DNA of 64,000 nucleotides from Holtermannia corniformis (GCA_001599935.1 BCIJ01000002.1:37811-101810); one strand, 5' to 3'. Positions 10,304-22,372 are shown, numbered from the stretch's first letter. The notes: a model not told the origin generated them from the sequence alone. A program made the numbers and translations.

Positions 10304-12496
10304 TCAGTGCCCGCCGTCGTCGTCGCCAGCATCACCGCCGTCATCGCCGCCGTCGACTTCCATCTGCTTTGAAGATTGGGCGAAGGGCAAGCGACCCAAC
10401 ACCTCGTCGCCGCTGTCATCTTCGTCGCCTTCAGGTAGGCGCTCAAGCAGATACCTGTATGGAATCAGCCGAGCCGAATGGAGAGAGTAGGCACTCACTC
10501 GATCTCACAGCGGAGCTCGGCGCAGTACAAGTCGAGATTCAGGTCATTGGGGTCACTGCTAGCGTTAGTGTTCAATTTCTGAATGTCCGACTCACGTTCC
10601 AAAAGGCTGCTCGATCTCTGCCGCAATGCCTTCAACCCCCATGAGGGTGAATGCAACAACAGTCACCTGTTCGTTCAGCTCGCGGCGAGAGATTGCGAGC
10701 AACGCACCACAGGGACCATCCGCCAACCCATGATATCGACGAGGGTAAAGGGCAGCGCAAAAAGGTATGCCGACACGCATTGCTTGAGGTGAACACAGAA
10801 GACGTATGGCAGTGGGGTCTGACTGGCCGACTGTCAAATCGGGATGGCACTGTACGAGACTCACACTCTGCACCCTAGTCAGTAGATGGACACGGAAAGT
10901 AACACGTACACTCTCTCCATCGAGCCCAGCTGGTCCGTCATCGACTGAACGAGACTTTGCATGGCATTGACGCCCTAAAGTGATGAGCGCCAGCCTGGCA
11001 AGATAGGACCTACCGCAGGACCGACCGCCTCCAGGCAGCCAAGCCGGCGGAAGCGAAAGATCGATCGGCTGATCTCGTGCGCACTGCAGAGCTCAGTAGT
11101 GCCGCGGCAATCGAAACCCACATTATGAGAGGCAACCCAAGCTCAACCATGCGATCCAGCGGCGCTTGAGAGTTGCCGCGTTCTTTGCGCACGTCCGGCA
11201 CCACTCCATTCTTGATCAACGGCGTGCGTTCGGTCGCGGGTTTAGTGAGCACATCGCGGCTGACAACTCGAACGGCCGTCGGGCGACGTTTCAGAGTGTT
11301 GGACGGCTTGGAGAGGTGCAAGAACCGGCGAGCGCGAGATGGACGGGGCGTCTGAGCTTCCTCATCTGCGAGGGAGCTCACCGAAGGCGAAAACGCTCGA
11401 GGCGAAGCACAGTACTCGTCCAGAGTTGCGATCGATGGGGTGGGAGGCGGAGCATCACGAAACCCAGGCAGGTCATAGTGCATCAGCCGAGGTGGGAGCA
11501 GGCCTGCTTGGTCAGTGGCAGTCTGCTCTACTCAGAACACACCTTCCAAATCATCATGGCGAACCCCTGCCTCTGCTCGCAAGTGATGCTTCGTCGCGAT
11601 CGCAAAAGCCGCGAGCAGTTTGACGAGCTTTTTCTTCTCTTCGGTGAGCTGCTCTTTGGTCATCGGCGACCGCGGTGACTTGGCCGACGCAGCGACGGTA
11701 GCGGGAGGCAAGCAGACGTGGACCCAGATGAGCTGGAGACATCAGCGTGATCGCCTCGCACGGCTCACTCACTCGCGACAAGTTGCGGGCGTTGGAGATG
11801 AGGGCGGTAAAGTCCTTGCGGCCCCTATTAGATTTAGTCGAGGTGCGCGCATCACGTTGAACTTACTCTGAATACCTCTCGTATGCACTTGAATTGCTGC
11901 GAATGGTAAGACTCCAGGGTGTTGCGCTGCGGGTACCGACCGAAAGACTACACTGTGTGAGCAGATGCCGATAGGATGGAGACTTACCGAGCAAAAGACC
12001 GACCACGACAGAAAGCAAAGGGACTGAAGGCTCGGCTGAATACACGGCAGGGAAGACATCAGCAAGACGCACCGACACTGTTGGTCAACTGCAAATCGCG
12101 ATCTGTGGATGGCAAACGATTAGTCTAGTGCGATGATAATCTAGCACAAACCAAGCAAGTCGTTTGCCAATGCGACAGCTGCCGAGAAGAGGGTAACCGT
12201 AAGGACTGGAAAGGCGACCGTGCTGATGATGGATCCCTGCACGCGGCAGATATCCGGCAGCCAGCTGATCTTGGACAGCTGATCATCTTTAGCATTGTAC
12301 GACCTGCAAGGGCTCTAGCATACCCTGGGTTTATGGTCCTCGACATCCTGCATGCTCAGCAGCCTCGTGAGCCCGGTCAACGGCGCCCCTAATGTGCCCT
12401 ATACGGTTTCAGCTTGAGCACCACGTCTACGGAGCTGCAACAGACCAGCGTCCCCGTCAGAAGTGATCCCTGCGGTTCCTCTTGGCTTCTCGCCAT
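10304..12496 (-). CDS. Bestrophin-family anion channel (UPF0187)
   Basis: Predicted chloride-channel-like membrane protein. Recognisable parts in order: start MARSQEEPQGS; TVAFPVLTVTLFSAAVALAN (hydrophobic); SVVVGLLLVFRNSSAYERYS continuing into EGRKDFTALISNARNLSR, the family's second-helix and polar signature formed across two splices; a long hydrophilic insert with TPRPSRARRF and ERTPLIKNGV; LPYALHLKQCL; and the C-terminal hallmark GVEGIAAEIEQPFGTDPNDL followed by an acidic tail. The acidic tail (GDEDDSGDE and GDDGGDAGDDDGG) ends at the stop at 10304. The splice pattern between about 12240 and 12420 is unresolved, so residues 20-60 are uncertain. Fungal members are plasma-membrane or organelle proteins; no targeting signal is evident. 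Confidence 0.85.
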
Positions 12497-12645
12497 GCTG
12501 CTGCGTTGTACAGCGACGTGTTTGTCGATGGACGATGCCGCAAGCGAGCTAACAGCTTAAACGCGTTTCACTACCTTCACGTGCGACGTGGCACTCAACC
12601 TCGACCTCAAGTCTATAAAGCATACATGGCCCAGAGATACACAGT

Positions 12646-14607
12646 CTAGAAGGAAGGCGCGTTGAGGAACATGCCGCACAAGCAGCCAGCGGCCGTACCA
12701 ACAATGGGGACAGTCATGACCCAGCCGAGTGCAATCCAGCCGACACCGCGCCAGTTGAGGCTGCGCCAGTCACCATTGCTGAGGGCGACACCCATAGTAG
12801 CACCGACAATGCACATGGTCGTCGAGACTGGGATACCGTCTGGTAGGGTCAGCAGGTGTCTCTCGCTGTGTAGGATACTCACACTGCGAGGCGAGGATGA
12901 CGGTGATGCTGGCACCGAGCTCCATCGAGAACCCACGCGACGGCGAGTGCGCAGTGAGGCGGTTGCCGAGCACCTTCATAATGTTGTACCCGTACGTGCC
13001 GAGACCAATCACTAGACGGTGTGAGCGATGATCATGTAGCGACGGCAACGTACCCAAGCATGCAGCACCAAAGCAGAGCATCCACACGTCGGTCGGCGTG
13101 TTGGACGAAGTCGGGCGTCCGTTCTTCCACACAAAGTAGATGGCCGAAAAGGGACCGATTGCGTTTGCGAGATCGTTGGAGCCGTGAGCGAAAGAAGCCG
13201 TGCAGGCGGTGAGGACTTGAAGGAATGAGAACAGGTGCTCCGTCTCGTTCGGGTAGGCCTCGACACGCTGGTGCATCTCCTGGAGACGCTTGTTGTCCGA
13301 ACCTTGGAGCTTGTGCACGTCGACGCTGGTGCCGTGAAGAAGAGCGCCGATGATCTTGTAACGGAAGATGATGCCGAGGTTTTGAGGAGTCCACCAGTTA
13401 CCGACGATCGGGTGCTCGTCCTTTTCGGCGTCGGCAAGGGGCGAGGGGTGGACCGGGGCACGGTCCTCGACATCAGCATCGAGCGTCTTCTCCTTGGTGT
13501 CGGAACCGTCGTCAGAGTGAGGACGGCTGGGGGCGCCGGCGACGTTGGTCGGGTTGCCAGCAGCGATAGGCGAAGTCTGCTCTGGGTGGGCATCCTCGGG
13601 ACGGTAGCAGCGGTAGTCGGGCACATGAGCGCCAGTGGCTGCAATCGACTCGGCGTCGGCTGGGGCTTGGCGCTTCCAGAGAAGGGGACCGTAGAAGAAG
13701 TGGAACCATCGGATGGCTGAGACTGTCAGAAACGCCGCACAGCCTGATAAACTCACTGTAGTCCTTGCGGATGACCTTGCAGTAGACGTAAGGAAGCCAG
13801 AAGAGGATGGACAGGGCCGAAATGACGACACCGGTCAAGACGATGGCGAGCGCAATGGTCGTCTTGGGCAGCTTGTCGAGCTTGAGCTGGGGTGAGCCCT
13901 TGTACACGATACTACGGCATGTCAGTGATGATCACACTCCCAGTCACGCGACTCACCTCATCGTCAAGATGCACGCCACGGTGAAAAAGTAGATCGGGCT
14001 CGCGATCAGCGTTGCGCGGACCGAGTTGGAGCGGCGAAGGACGAGGTACTTGGTGAGGAGGTAGACGACGGCTGCAAAACCACCAGCGAGGGCAGGGGCA
14101 ATGAGCATACCGGCCCAGATGGCGCCGAGACCCTTGCCGCCGTTCCAACCCCACTGGACAGAGTCGGCACCGCCGACAGCCACACCGACGCCTGCAAGGG
14201 CAGACACAATCGAATAGGTCGTCGAGACGGGCCATGAGTTTTTGGTCGCAATCATGAGCCAGGATGCCGAAACTGTGATGGCGCAGGTGAAGCCGAGCAG
14301 CTGCACACCTGCGTTCCCCTGGAAAGCGGAGAGTGCCTGCAATGTGAGCATGGGAGTCACATCACGGAGCGCAACTCACAATGATACCATTCTTGACGGT
14401 GCCAGCGACGCGGGCGCCTGCCAGAATACCTCCCAGCGACTCCATGATCGCGGCCGCTAGCATGGCTTGGCGCAGCGTCAGCGAGCGCGACGAGACCGAC
14501 GTCGCGAAAGAGTTGGCCACATCATTGGCGCCAATGTTGAACGCGTCGAGGGCCGAGAAGATGACGCCGATGGCGAACAGGTAGTCCCACTGGTGAAGGA
14601 TGGGCAT
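12646..14607 (-). CDS. PHO89: Inorganic phosphate transporter, PiT/PHO89 type
   Basis: Cation-coupled (Na+/Pi in the yeast homologue) phosphate transporter of the plasma membrane. The N-terminus MPILHQWDYLFAIGVIFSAL and the first repeat signature DAFNIGANDVANSFATSV are typical. The second inverted repeat carries the matching TASFAHGSNDLANAIGPFSA. About ten hydrophobic segments surround a large hydrophilic loop containing VPDYRCYRPEDAHPEQ and NWWTPQNLGIIFRYK. It ends GCLCGMFLNAPSF. Four short introns interrupt it, including one after YCKVIRKDY. ATG 14607 was chosen because upstream codons lack ATG and look like a promoter or intron end. CACGTG and AACGTG sites upstream suggest phosphate-starvation control. 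Confidence 0.96.
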
Positions 14608-14682
14608 CTTGCCTGTTTTTTTGGTGAGTGTGGTCAATCGGGAAACATCAGTATTCCGTCTTATAAGCCGTCAGTGTCAGCG

Positions 14683-14688
14683 AACGTG
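14683..14688 (+). promoter_or_regulatory. Possible Pho4-type half-strength site (CACGTT on minus strand)
   Basis: AACGTG here reads CACGTT on the strand of PHO89, 76 bases before its ATG. CACGTT and CACGTG are the two classic Pho4-binding forms in budding yeast phosphate-responsive promoters. A TTATAAG at 14661-14667 could serve as TATA box. Confidence 0.4.
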
Positions 14689-14794
14689 GGCGATGCCAAT
14701 TCCAGCCCGCCAGCATGGCTCGAACGAGAACGTGTGTCGGATGCCAAGGAGCAAAGGCGCTGCCAAGACTGATTGCGTGCCAAGACGGACACGT

Positions 14795-14800
14795 CACGTG
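14795..14800. promoter_or_regulatory. CACGTG E-box upstream of PHO89 (candidate Pho4 site)
   Basis: A perfect CACGTG palindrome 188 bases upstream of the PHO89 start, in the short gap before the RhoGEF stop. It fits the Pho4/PHO-regulon consensus known from ascomycete yeasts. Whether this fungus uses the same regulator is inference. Confidence 0.5.
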
Positions 14801-14906
14801 AGTTGAAACGAGCTGGAACAGTGGCGTTGTCGAGGAACGTTGCGGGCCTTGGCCTATCGAGCGTCGTGTGTTCATCACTGGTCGTGTTGCCGTACTTAGT
14901 TGCCAA

Positions 14907-17900
14907 TCAGAGCTCCACCGTCTGGTCGGAAGATGAGTTTTCAACCTTGACGGGGCTGCGACTGACCTCCACCAACTCGAGCACCCCGCGTCCGGCCCGT
15001 CCACCAAGGCAGACCACGGCGCGCGTCGAATCGCCCTCGCGACACGTTCGCACCGCGCGCAGCTGTACCCCAGGTTCGGAGAGGACTTCCATCACCCGAC
15101 CGGACGTGATATGCCGAACTTCGACCGCGCCAGCGTTTTCGTCAAAGAGGAGCAGGTAGGGGTCACGATGGACGGCGTGTGTCGGTCGCAGGTTCCATCG
15201 CAGGTACGAGGCGGAACGGGAAAGCTCGCCGTCTGCACGCGTCAGCTGTGAAGGAGGTCGGGGCACGCACACTTTGTCACAAAGCAAGCTCCCCAGTCGT
15301 AGACGAGCAGAAACTCGTCGTCGCCAACTTGGCACATGCACAGCGCTTGCGCGTTTGCTGCCAGGCGCGCGACCGTGTTTGCCTGCGCGCTTGCATACGC
15401 CCCTTGGGAGAACACGGGGATCGGATTGAAAGAGATACTGGTCGTGTGAGCTCGCGTGACAAGAGTACGACGCCGACGCACTTGCCCGGCTCGCACACGA
15501 CAAAGCCCCGCTCCGTGACGACAGCAATCGTCTGCTTGAAAAAGTGCAGGTCGGATGCATAACCGGGAATGCAGACGTCGGCAAAGGCGCGAAAGTGTTC
15601 GGATTGAGGATCATGTGGGTCGACCAGCAACGGCTCGAGGCAGTAGAGCATGGTATAGTGCGTGTTGCGGAGGTACGAAGCGTACACGACTGAATGTGTC
15701 AGCAGTGTCTCGTGGGCCGTGCTTCGTGGTAGCTCTGGGGTATCAAGCAGCGGTACCAGTTCGCACAGTAGTCACAAATCCTATGATTACTCACCTAGCA
15801 GCCGTCCCTTGGAAACCCCAACCTTGAGCAGTGCCACCGAGCAATCTTGCGGGCTTAAAACAATGCCATGTGAGCGGCGGAGCGTCGCCCACGTCGACGG
15901 CTCAGACGTGGGCATCATCTCTGACAGTGAAAACGCTAGCAGCACGCCCGAGACTAGCACGACCATCCACGGAAAGTCTGGCACGATCGAGATGGCGGTG
16001 ATGGCGCCTGACGCCGAGCTGAGGACCTGCCGAAACGCTGAGAGCTGTCAGTCTGGGCGCCCAGAGACCGCCGCAACGCACATAGCGAGTCGCGCTTGTA
16101 GCCTATCCAGATACCGCCGGGGGTTGCAAGTGCGACAGCCTCTCGCCCGAACGCGAGGAACAGCTCGACAGTCTGGATCGCGTCGGGTATGTCGGGCGGT
16201 ACATGCAGCGGGTGTACAGCGAATAGCTACGAAATTAGCCCGACATTGTCGTTAAGGTGCCTACCCTGTTGCTGGCAATGTCAAACTTGCGGAGTGTCTT
16301 GGCCCCGTCGATCTTTTCGTGCCACTGTTGTCTACAACGTGTGAGTTGGGCTCAGCATCGTAGAGCTCACCTGGCCGCCTGCGTGCTGGACATTGATCAG
16401 CGCTTAGCCTGCGCAGCAAATGACACTGACGAAGCACACAGCGTGTATGACCGCGAGTTGACTCCCACGCCCGCAGTGATTGTGAACGGATACATTAGTC
16501 GCTCCGCCTGGAAGACGGGCTCCATCCTGAGAGTATCAACTCTGCGCTCAGCGATACGGCGTCAGACTAACATGTACGCGCTCGACTTGCGTTGCCTGGA
16601 TGCACTGTCATAGCGTCGCTCAGGGACGCCGTTGATGGCCGAGATGTGGAGAAAGTCGAGGTGGATCGGCTACGCTGTGTCAGTCAGGACTACCGATTGA
16701 GTGAACAACGCACCCGCGAGACCACGACGTGCTTGCCGTTCTCTTCATCTCGCGTGAGGAGAAAGTAGTTGTCTAGCAAAAACGCATGCAGGTCTTGCCT
16801 GTAGCTTGTTAGCGGCGCGCCGTGATAGGTGTTGCGACACACCATCCATGCCAGTTTGTCTCGCTCCGCACGCGGCGAAAGACATAACCTGAATGCACCA
16901 ACGTTCGCTGCTGTGCCGCTACATCAAGTTCCTATCTTTGTCAGCGGCAACGCCTCGTCCGTGGCAGCTCACGATGATCTCGCCCTTTTTGAACAGCAGC
17001 GTCTCGGCCACATCCCACAGCTTGACTTTCGACTCGGCGCTTTCGATGCCAGGTTGACTGCTTTTCAAGATGCGCCTGATCACGGCGAGAGCGGTGGGGA
17101 TAGCGTCGGTATCAACATGATGCAATGGCGTCGACTCGAGAATCGTCTCCAGCAGCAGGGCGAGGCGCGGCAGGCGAGTCAGCGGCCGGGAGAGGAAGAC
17201 TGACTGAAATGGTCAGCTCGTTGCAAGATCAGAAAAGCGAACAATATCTCTTCGACTCGTGAGCTCGTCTGTATTGCGGTCGGTGAGAAACGAGCGGAAT
17301 GCGGGATTCTTGCTTGTTTCGCGGCGGACACGGGCCTCGGCGTATGGGTAGTTTTTTATGTACTGCGGTCGCTCAGTAGTGTGAGAACCTAGCATCAGGA
17401 CGCACTGTCTCGTACAGGTGCCCAACGTCCAACATGGTGTCGAGAACTAAATCTGTACACGAGCTGATCTGCGATACGGTCAGCACATGTCTGCTGTGCG
17501 GCATGTACCTACCAGGGGCCACTGCTCCCGCTGCCTTGACCACAGAGCGTCCAGGAGTTTCCTGTGCGCTCGCTGAATCTCCCGGGTGGTGCTGAATACT
17601 TCAGCCAGAAAGGCGTTGAGTCGATTCTCTGGCTGCATGATCGGTGGGTCGGAAAAGACGAGCGGTGAGATAAAGTGCTGCAATCGTTAGCTCAGTGTGA
17701 ACAGTCAATACATACCTCGCAGACTAGACTCAGGTCCTTGGCGTAGTCGCGCTCGCCGCGCACGAGCTCAAACAGCAGTCCCTGTCGTCGCATCTCTGTC
17801 CTGCCCACACGTCGCAAGACCCTCTGCGGCACGAGCTCGTGCCATTCAGAGCTCGGCTTGGGTTCGATGGCATACTGTTCGAGCAGTGGTGCAGAGTGTG

Positions 17901-18560
17901 AGATTGGGATCGTAGGCGATGGCGGCACGGACAGTGGCTGATACGGAGGCAGTGACGAGAGGGAGAGATTGCGGTGCGGTTGAGAGTGGGATGACGACGA
18001 TGACGAGGCGGACGGCAAGGATTGATACGTTGCTAGCAGAGCGAGCGAGTGGTCGAGTTCACGCTGTTCATCAATCGCAGCTTGATCCTATCAATGTCAA
18101 TGACGCTCAAAGGGCGGAAGCGGACGCACCAGGATCTGCTGCTCGCTTGCTTCTGATGGGGGTCCCGGCTAGCAGCAGCATCAGCAATAGAGCTCGATGC
18201 TATGCTACTGACCGTCCTCCTCAGAGCTTGTGATCCAACGATGCTCGGATCGACCCAGCTATACCGACCGTCTGCATCCGCGTCCCTTTCGCTGTCGCTC
18301 CCACTCTCTTGCTCCCACTCGTACCCCTGCCTTCGCTTGACCTCGTCCTCGTCGGCACTAGTATCCTCCTTGATCTCATCCTTGGCTCCACCCGCAAAGC
18401 TACCCTTCCACCGCCCAGCAACGGCCAGACTCCACGGCCTCAACTTGCGGAATCGAGAGTTTGGAGTCGAGGGCGAGGGTAGCACCGACTCATTGTCTGT
18501 AGGCGTCGACGGGAGATCACCAAAGTCGGAGTGGGAGCGAGAAGACCGGCGGAGGATCAT
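14907..18560 (-). CDS. Rho guanine-nucleotide exchange factor (DH-PH-CNH), ROM1/ROM2-like
   Basis: Activates Rho1-type GTPase in cell-wall integrity and polarity signalling. Start at ATG 18560 (MILRRSSRSHSDFGDLP). A Ser-rich acidic N-terminal region comes first. The DH domain begins RRQGLLFELVRGERDYAKDL and continues through HFISPLVFSDPP, AHRKLLDALW and YIKNYPYAEA. A PH region includes LHAFLLDNYFLLTREDENGK. A citron-homology (CNH) tail follows, with FADVCIPGYASDLHFF, ERGFVVCEPGKC, DEFLLVYDWGACFV and RWNLRPTHAVHRDPYLLLF. It ends SSSDQTVEL. Many introns of about 40-60 nt break the frame, so the span is reliable but each junction was not resolved. The domain order matches fungal Rom2 proteins. 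Confidence 0.9.
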
Positions 18561-19034
18561 TCAAGTTGAAGGCGAGGATCAAGTGGTGGACGTTGAAAGT
18601 GGAGGACACGGCGGGTAAAGCCGAGTTCTGGCGGAAGCGTTTGTGCACAACCATTGACATCTTTGGACGCTAACAACTGACATCTCGACTCATCTAGCTG
18701 CCATGCTCATCTCACCTACAGCCGAGGAAGCAATCGGGATCCTGTGCAGCAGCCCAGCCGCATCGCCCGAGCTTCCCTCATGCCCGGCGCACACGAAGTT
18801 GTGGTTGATCGACTGACAGCTGCCCTGCGTCGCTCTTGACAGCTCTGTGTACGGAGGAGGTTGACGTTTGCTACTCACATCTCGAGCGCTTCCGATGATC
18901 TCATAGTTCCGACACTGACCAACCGCGAGGAACATGTTAATCACGACTATACGTGACTGGGGCGAAGCGCCCACTGACCGCATGCTCAGCCGGCAACGCT
19001 CTTCCCCACTACAACGACCACTCTCGCCACCAAG
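18561..19034. other. Intergenic region between RhoGEF and a membrane-protein gene
   Basis: About 470 bases between divergent starts. A minus-strand frame from ATG 18935 (MFLAVGQCRNYEIIG) could splice over a 55-nt intron to a Cys-containing peptide of about 62 residues ending AVGEMSMAAR. Its length and promoter position make it doubtful, so I do not call it a gene. Confidence 0.4.
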
Positions 19035-22000
19035 ATGACCTTTTCGGCACTGTACCAAGTCGTGCTCGAGCTATGCTTGGACGCCGTCGCTTGCCTCGTC
19101 TACTTTACCGGCCTGCACAACCTCCCAGCGGTGGGATGGACTATCATCACTCTCATCATCGGCGATAACCTTCCCTCGGAATGTGCCGCAACTCTTCTCA
19201 TCATCTACGCCCTGCAACCCTCGGCGCCGCACCCCTGCACAGACGCCATGCCCGGATCGCTCCCGTCGCGCGCAGCACAGACCCATACACGGCTCAAGGC
19301 GCCCTTTGAGCACGTCGTTGACTGCATGACGCCCATTCTAATAGCGACCGGCTTCGTCACTGCATTCCTCTGGGGCGTGGACGTTGCGTTGCCGGTGCTC
19401 GACGAGCGAGTATGGGCAGTGTGGACGTGTCGCGTGCTGCTACGCCCAGTGTGGCAAGCTGTCCTACCTTGCGCGCGATATGCTGCGTGGGTGCTGTGGA
19501 TGGCGCTCAGCCGTATATTCCGATCACTCTGGAATACGCCGCCGGTGTGGTTCATCGGCAACATCGATGACCTTTCGCGGCCGTCGGTCGCCGACCTCGG
19601 CATCGAGGCACTCACAACCATCGCGACCACCCTTTGCGTGCTCTTGTACGTATCTCCGATTCTACATGGCACACCGCTAACTACAATCAGTGTCTACTTT
19701 TCAACGTCGCCAAAGCACCCCTTCACGAGTCTGCAAGCTGCTCTCGCCCTACTTGCCATCTGCATCAAATCAGCGCTCGTCTTGGCTCTTGCAGTCTACC
19801 TTGTTATCCGTCAGTGGACATCGACGACTGACGAGGGATGTGCACGCGTCGGCGGATCGGGCTTGTTCGGCCTCAATGTCGTCAAACCGCCAAGGGCTGT
19901 GCTCCGTGCATGGCGCGAGGTTTGCCCGACTCCACCCCTCGTCGAAACGCCAGTGTCGGCCACGGATATGGTTGACAAAGCGACGCAAACCGAGACCGAC
20001 TCATCCGCGCATGCCATCGCATTTCCCCCTCCTGAGCCGCGCTACCGCTCATGGCTCCACGACCCAAGTGCCAAACCTACACTCCGCAGACCGAGCTTTG
20101 AGCACCTCCGAGGGCACGTCCTCCCCCGCGCCAAGTACGTGTTTGCATACAAAGGGGACGAAGGCTTTGTCCCGCATTGGGAGTTTCCCGAATGCTGGGG
20201 CTTGCCTTACCCGAGCACAAAGGTTCGGATGCCGCGGTGGGATGGCAAGGCCGATGAAGACGATGTCGAGGACGTGAAGAAAGGCGGTGGTGTTGCAGCT
20301 CTGGCACCCAGCAGTACGCCAGTCGCGGTCATGATGCCGAGTACACCTCCGACCTGCGAGACGACAGCGTCTGCGATCCTCTTGACGCCGCGTACGCCGA
20401 CAGCAGCATCAAACTCAGTCACTGCACACGGGACGTCACGCGCGCTTCCCACGAAGACGTCGACTCCACCACAGCCAGCGCCACGGGTGGTCCCCCTTGC
20501 CGCAACCACCAATGTGGTCAAAGCTGCCGATAGCATGCCACAGCAATTGCCAGTGCCTCCGACGTCAGGCGGCTTCACGTTCAACGCCCCGATTGTCCCA
20601 GGGAGCATCTTTGCCGGTATAGGCTCTCTTGGCAAGCTCAAGACCAGCGCGCCAGCTCCGTCGAGCACGGCAACCGCGGCGCTAGCTCCTGCAGCCTCGT
20701 TCGTATTTGGCGGCGGGAAAATCAAGGCCAGGCTGGAGTCCCAGCCAAAGGTGGCCGCACCTGAACCTTTTGTCTCTGGCGGAGCACGTCCCGCGGATGA
20801 TAGCCAGCCAGCAACTACCCACCCGGCGCTGCCACAACTCCAACCACCACCCCTTCCCGTCAACGACGAGATGCAGACACCGCAGCTGGTTCCGACGAAT
20901 ATCTGTCAAGTCGACCAAGCTTCCTTGGTGCCGGAAACCTCGCCGTGGATCAACACGCAGCCCGAAACGCGACCCGTACAGGCTGCTCCTGCAGCGGTCC
21001 AACCGCCGACGCTCGCCAGCGAACAACCATCATGGAGTGTCCAGACGCACGCACAGAGCATGCCCTTGGCTGCACAAGCTCAGTCTGTCCCGTGCGAACC
21101 CGCTTCATCCTATGCCTGTCCACTCGAGTCGCACGCGCAGGCAGAGGACAAACTGCTGCAATGGCACGCCAAGTTGGCGGCTGAGCGTCAGCAACTCATG
21201 CCGCCAGTCCATGAGACGACGCAACTATGGACCCTGACGACGATGCCGACTATCGCAATGCCGTACCATGTCACTCACTCGACAAAATACCCGGATGTGT
21301 ACCTTTCATCGCAGGGTCCCATGGACATTGACGATTGCGTGGCGATCGCGTCGTATGCGGATCTCATGGCCGTGGATATCTGGCCTGAAGACGTGATTAT
21401 GAGTTCGGACGACGACGACGACGACGTCGAAATGGCCGAGCCTGCTGCCAAGTATCGCCGCGGGGCATGGGCGATCCACAAAGCTCGTGGCATCCTACAT
21501 GGACAGCGGACCAAGAGCTCGAGATTCATGCAGCGCCATTCGGCTGCCAAGGACGTTTTCCAGCTTCGCGGCTCGAACGAAATGTACAAGGAAGCCCAGA
21601 TCCAACGCGACCGCAAGCTGGTCAAGCAGCAAAAGCTCGTCCGACAGGGGATTGAGCACCGACCGATCCTGCCAAAATTCATCAAAAATATCCTAAGGCG
21701 CATCGGTCACCCCGCGGTCCCGCTATCCCCTGTGCGCATCTCCGCAGCTGTATCTCAGGCTGGCAACGAGGTCCTTGCTCCATTAGCATCGACACTGCCG
21801 ATCATCCACACTGCTACTATTCAGTCTCCACCGCCGTATACGCCGCATCCCCCGACCGATCCTGCACCTGCTACAGTGTCAGAGGCACCAATCGCACATG
21901 TGGTCAATGCTGCCGACGCGCCAGCACTGCCATCCTTCACGTTTGCTCTGCCTTCCGGCTTGCCGCAGCTACCACCTGTCCGAGGAGAGATCACTGCCGA

Positions 22001-22232
22001 AGAGTATGAAATGGCGATGATGAACGCTCTGAACGGCGGGCAAATATCCCAGGATGGACGAGACGAGATTGAAGAGATGTACGCGGACGAGCTGCTGGAA
22101 CTCGGGTCGCAAGAGGCGCAGAAGCGGCGCCAATTGCGCTTGACACCAAGCGTGGCCAAAGACCGCGTGCGTCAGGCCGGCCAGCGCGCGCGCCAAGTGC
22201 GCAAATACGGCAACAAGGAGCGGAGGCTGTGA
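19035..22232 (+). CDS. Large unknown membrane protein with FG-like motifs
   Basis: Not recognised. One long frame from ATG 19035 gives 1065 residues, or 15 fewer if the 45-nt in-frame candidate intron near 19649-19693 is removed. The first 260 residues hold about five hydrophobic segments, for example at residues 7-50, 97-120, 133-165, 190-212 and 233-260, including MTPILIATGFVTAFLWG and LLAICIKSALVLALAVYLV. Then comes a long disordered region rich in Pro, Ala and Thr with GGFTFNAPI (about residue 511), FVFGGGK (about 555) and FTFALPSGLP (about 968). An Asp run (DDDDDDVEM) and a basic stretch around RRGAWAIHKARGILHG follow. The C-terminus is helical and charged, ending RKYGNKERRL. Membrane anchor plus FxF/FG patches recall pore-membrane nucleoporins, but that is only a hypothesis. 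Confidence 0.75.
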   Translation: MTFSALYQVVLELCLDAVACLVYFTGLHNLPAVGWTIITLIIGDNLPSECAATLLIIYALQPSAPHPCTDAMPGSLPSRAAQTHTRLKAPFEHVVDCMTPILIATGFVTAFLWGVDVALPVLDERVWAVWTCRVLLRPVWQAVLPCARYAAWVLWMALSRIFRSLWNTPPVWFIGNIDDLSRPSVADLGIEALTTIATTLCVLLYVSPILHGTPLTTISVYFSTSPKHPFTSLQAALALLAICIKSALVLALAVYLVIRQWTSTTDEGCARVGGSGLFGLNVVKPPRAVLRAWREVCPTPPLVETPVSATDMVDKATQTETDSSAHAIAFPPPEPRYRSWLHDPSAKPTLRRPSFEHLRGHVLPRAKYVFAYKGDEGFVPHWEFPECWGLPYPSTKVRMPRWDGKADEDDVEDVKKGGGVAALAPSSTPVAVMMPSTPPTCETTASAILLTPRTPTAASNSVTAHGTSRALPTKTSTPPQPAPRVVPLAATTNVVKAADSMPQQLPVPPTSGGFTFNAPIVPGSIFAGIGSLGKLKTSAPAPSSTATAALAPAASFVFGGGKIKARLESQPKVAAPEPFVSGGARPADDSQPATTHPALPQLQPPPLPVNDEMQTPQLVPTNICQVDQASLVPETSPWINTQPETRPVQAAPAAVQPPTLASEQPSWSVQTHAQSMPLAAQAQSVPCEPASSYACPLESHAQAEDKLLQWHAKLAAERQQLMPPVHETTQLWTLTTMPTIAMPYHVTHSTKYPDVYLSSQGPMDIDDCVAIASYADLMAVDIWPEDVIMSSDDDDDDVEMAEPAAKYRRGAWAIHKARGILHGQRTKSSRFMQRHSAAKDVFQLRGSNEMYKEAQIQRDRKLVKQQKLVRQGIEHRPILPKFIKNILRRIGHPAVPLSPVRISAAVSQAGNEVLAPLASTLPIIHTATIQSPPPYTPHPPTDPAPATVSEAPIAHVVNAADAPALPSFTFALPSGLPQLPPVRGEITAEEYEMAMMNALNGGQISQDGRDEIEEMYADELLELGSQEAQKRRQLRLTPSVAKDRVRQAGQRARQVRKYGNKERRL

Positions 22233-22372
22233 GCTAGGGACTGGGAGTAAGTGGTGGAGCGGGAGAGACGAGTGAGTAGATCGACTGCGATCAACTTGAA
22301 CTGACATTCCGTTTCAGGTGCATACGGTTTGATAATAATTTGGAAAAGCAAATATGAATACGACCGACATAC

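Noticed and set aside
18690..18935. 62-residue Cys-containing minus-strand gene
   Set aside because: Needs one unsupported 55-nt intron, overlaps a promoter region and has no recognisable motif.
20207..20863. 218-codon minus-strand open frame rich in Gly and Ala
   Set aside because: Lies antisense to the large membrane-protein gene in a Pro/Ala-rich GC-rich stretch, which keeps reverse frames open.
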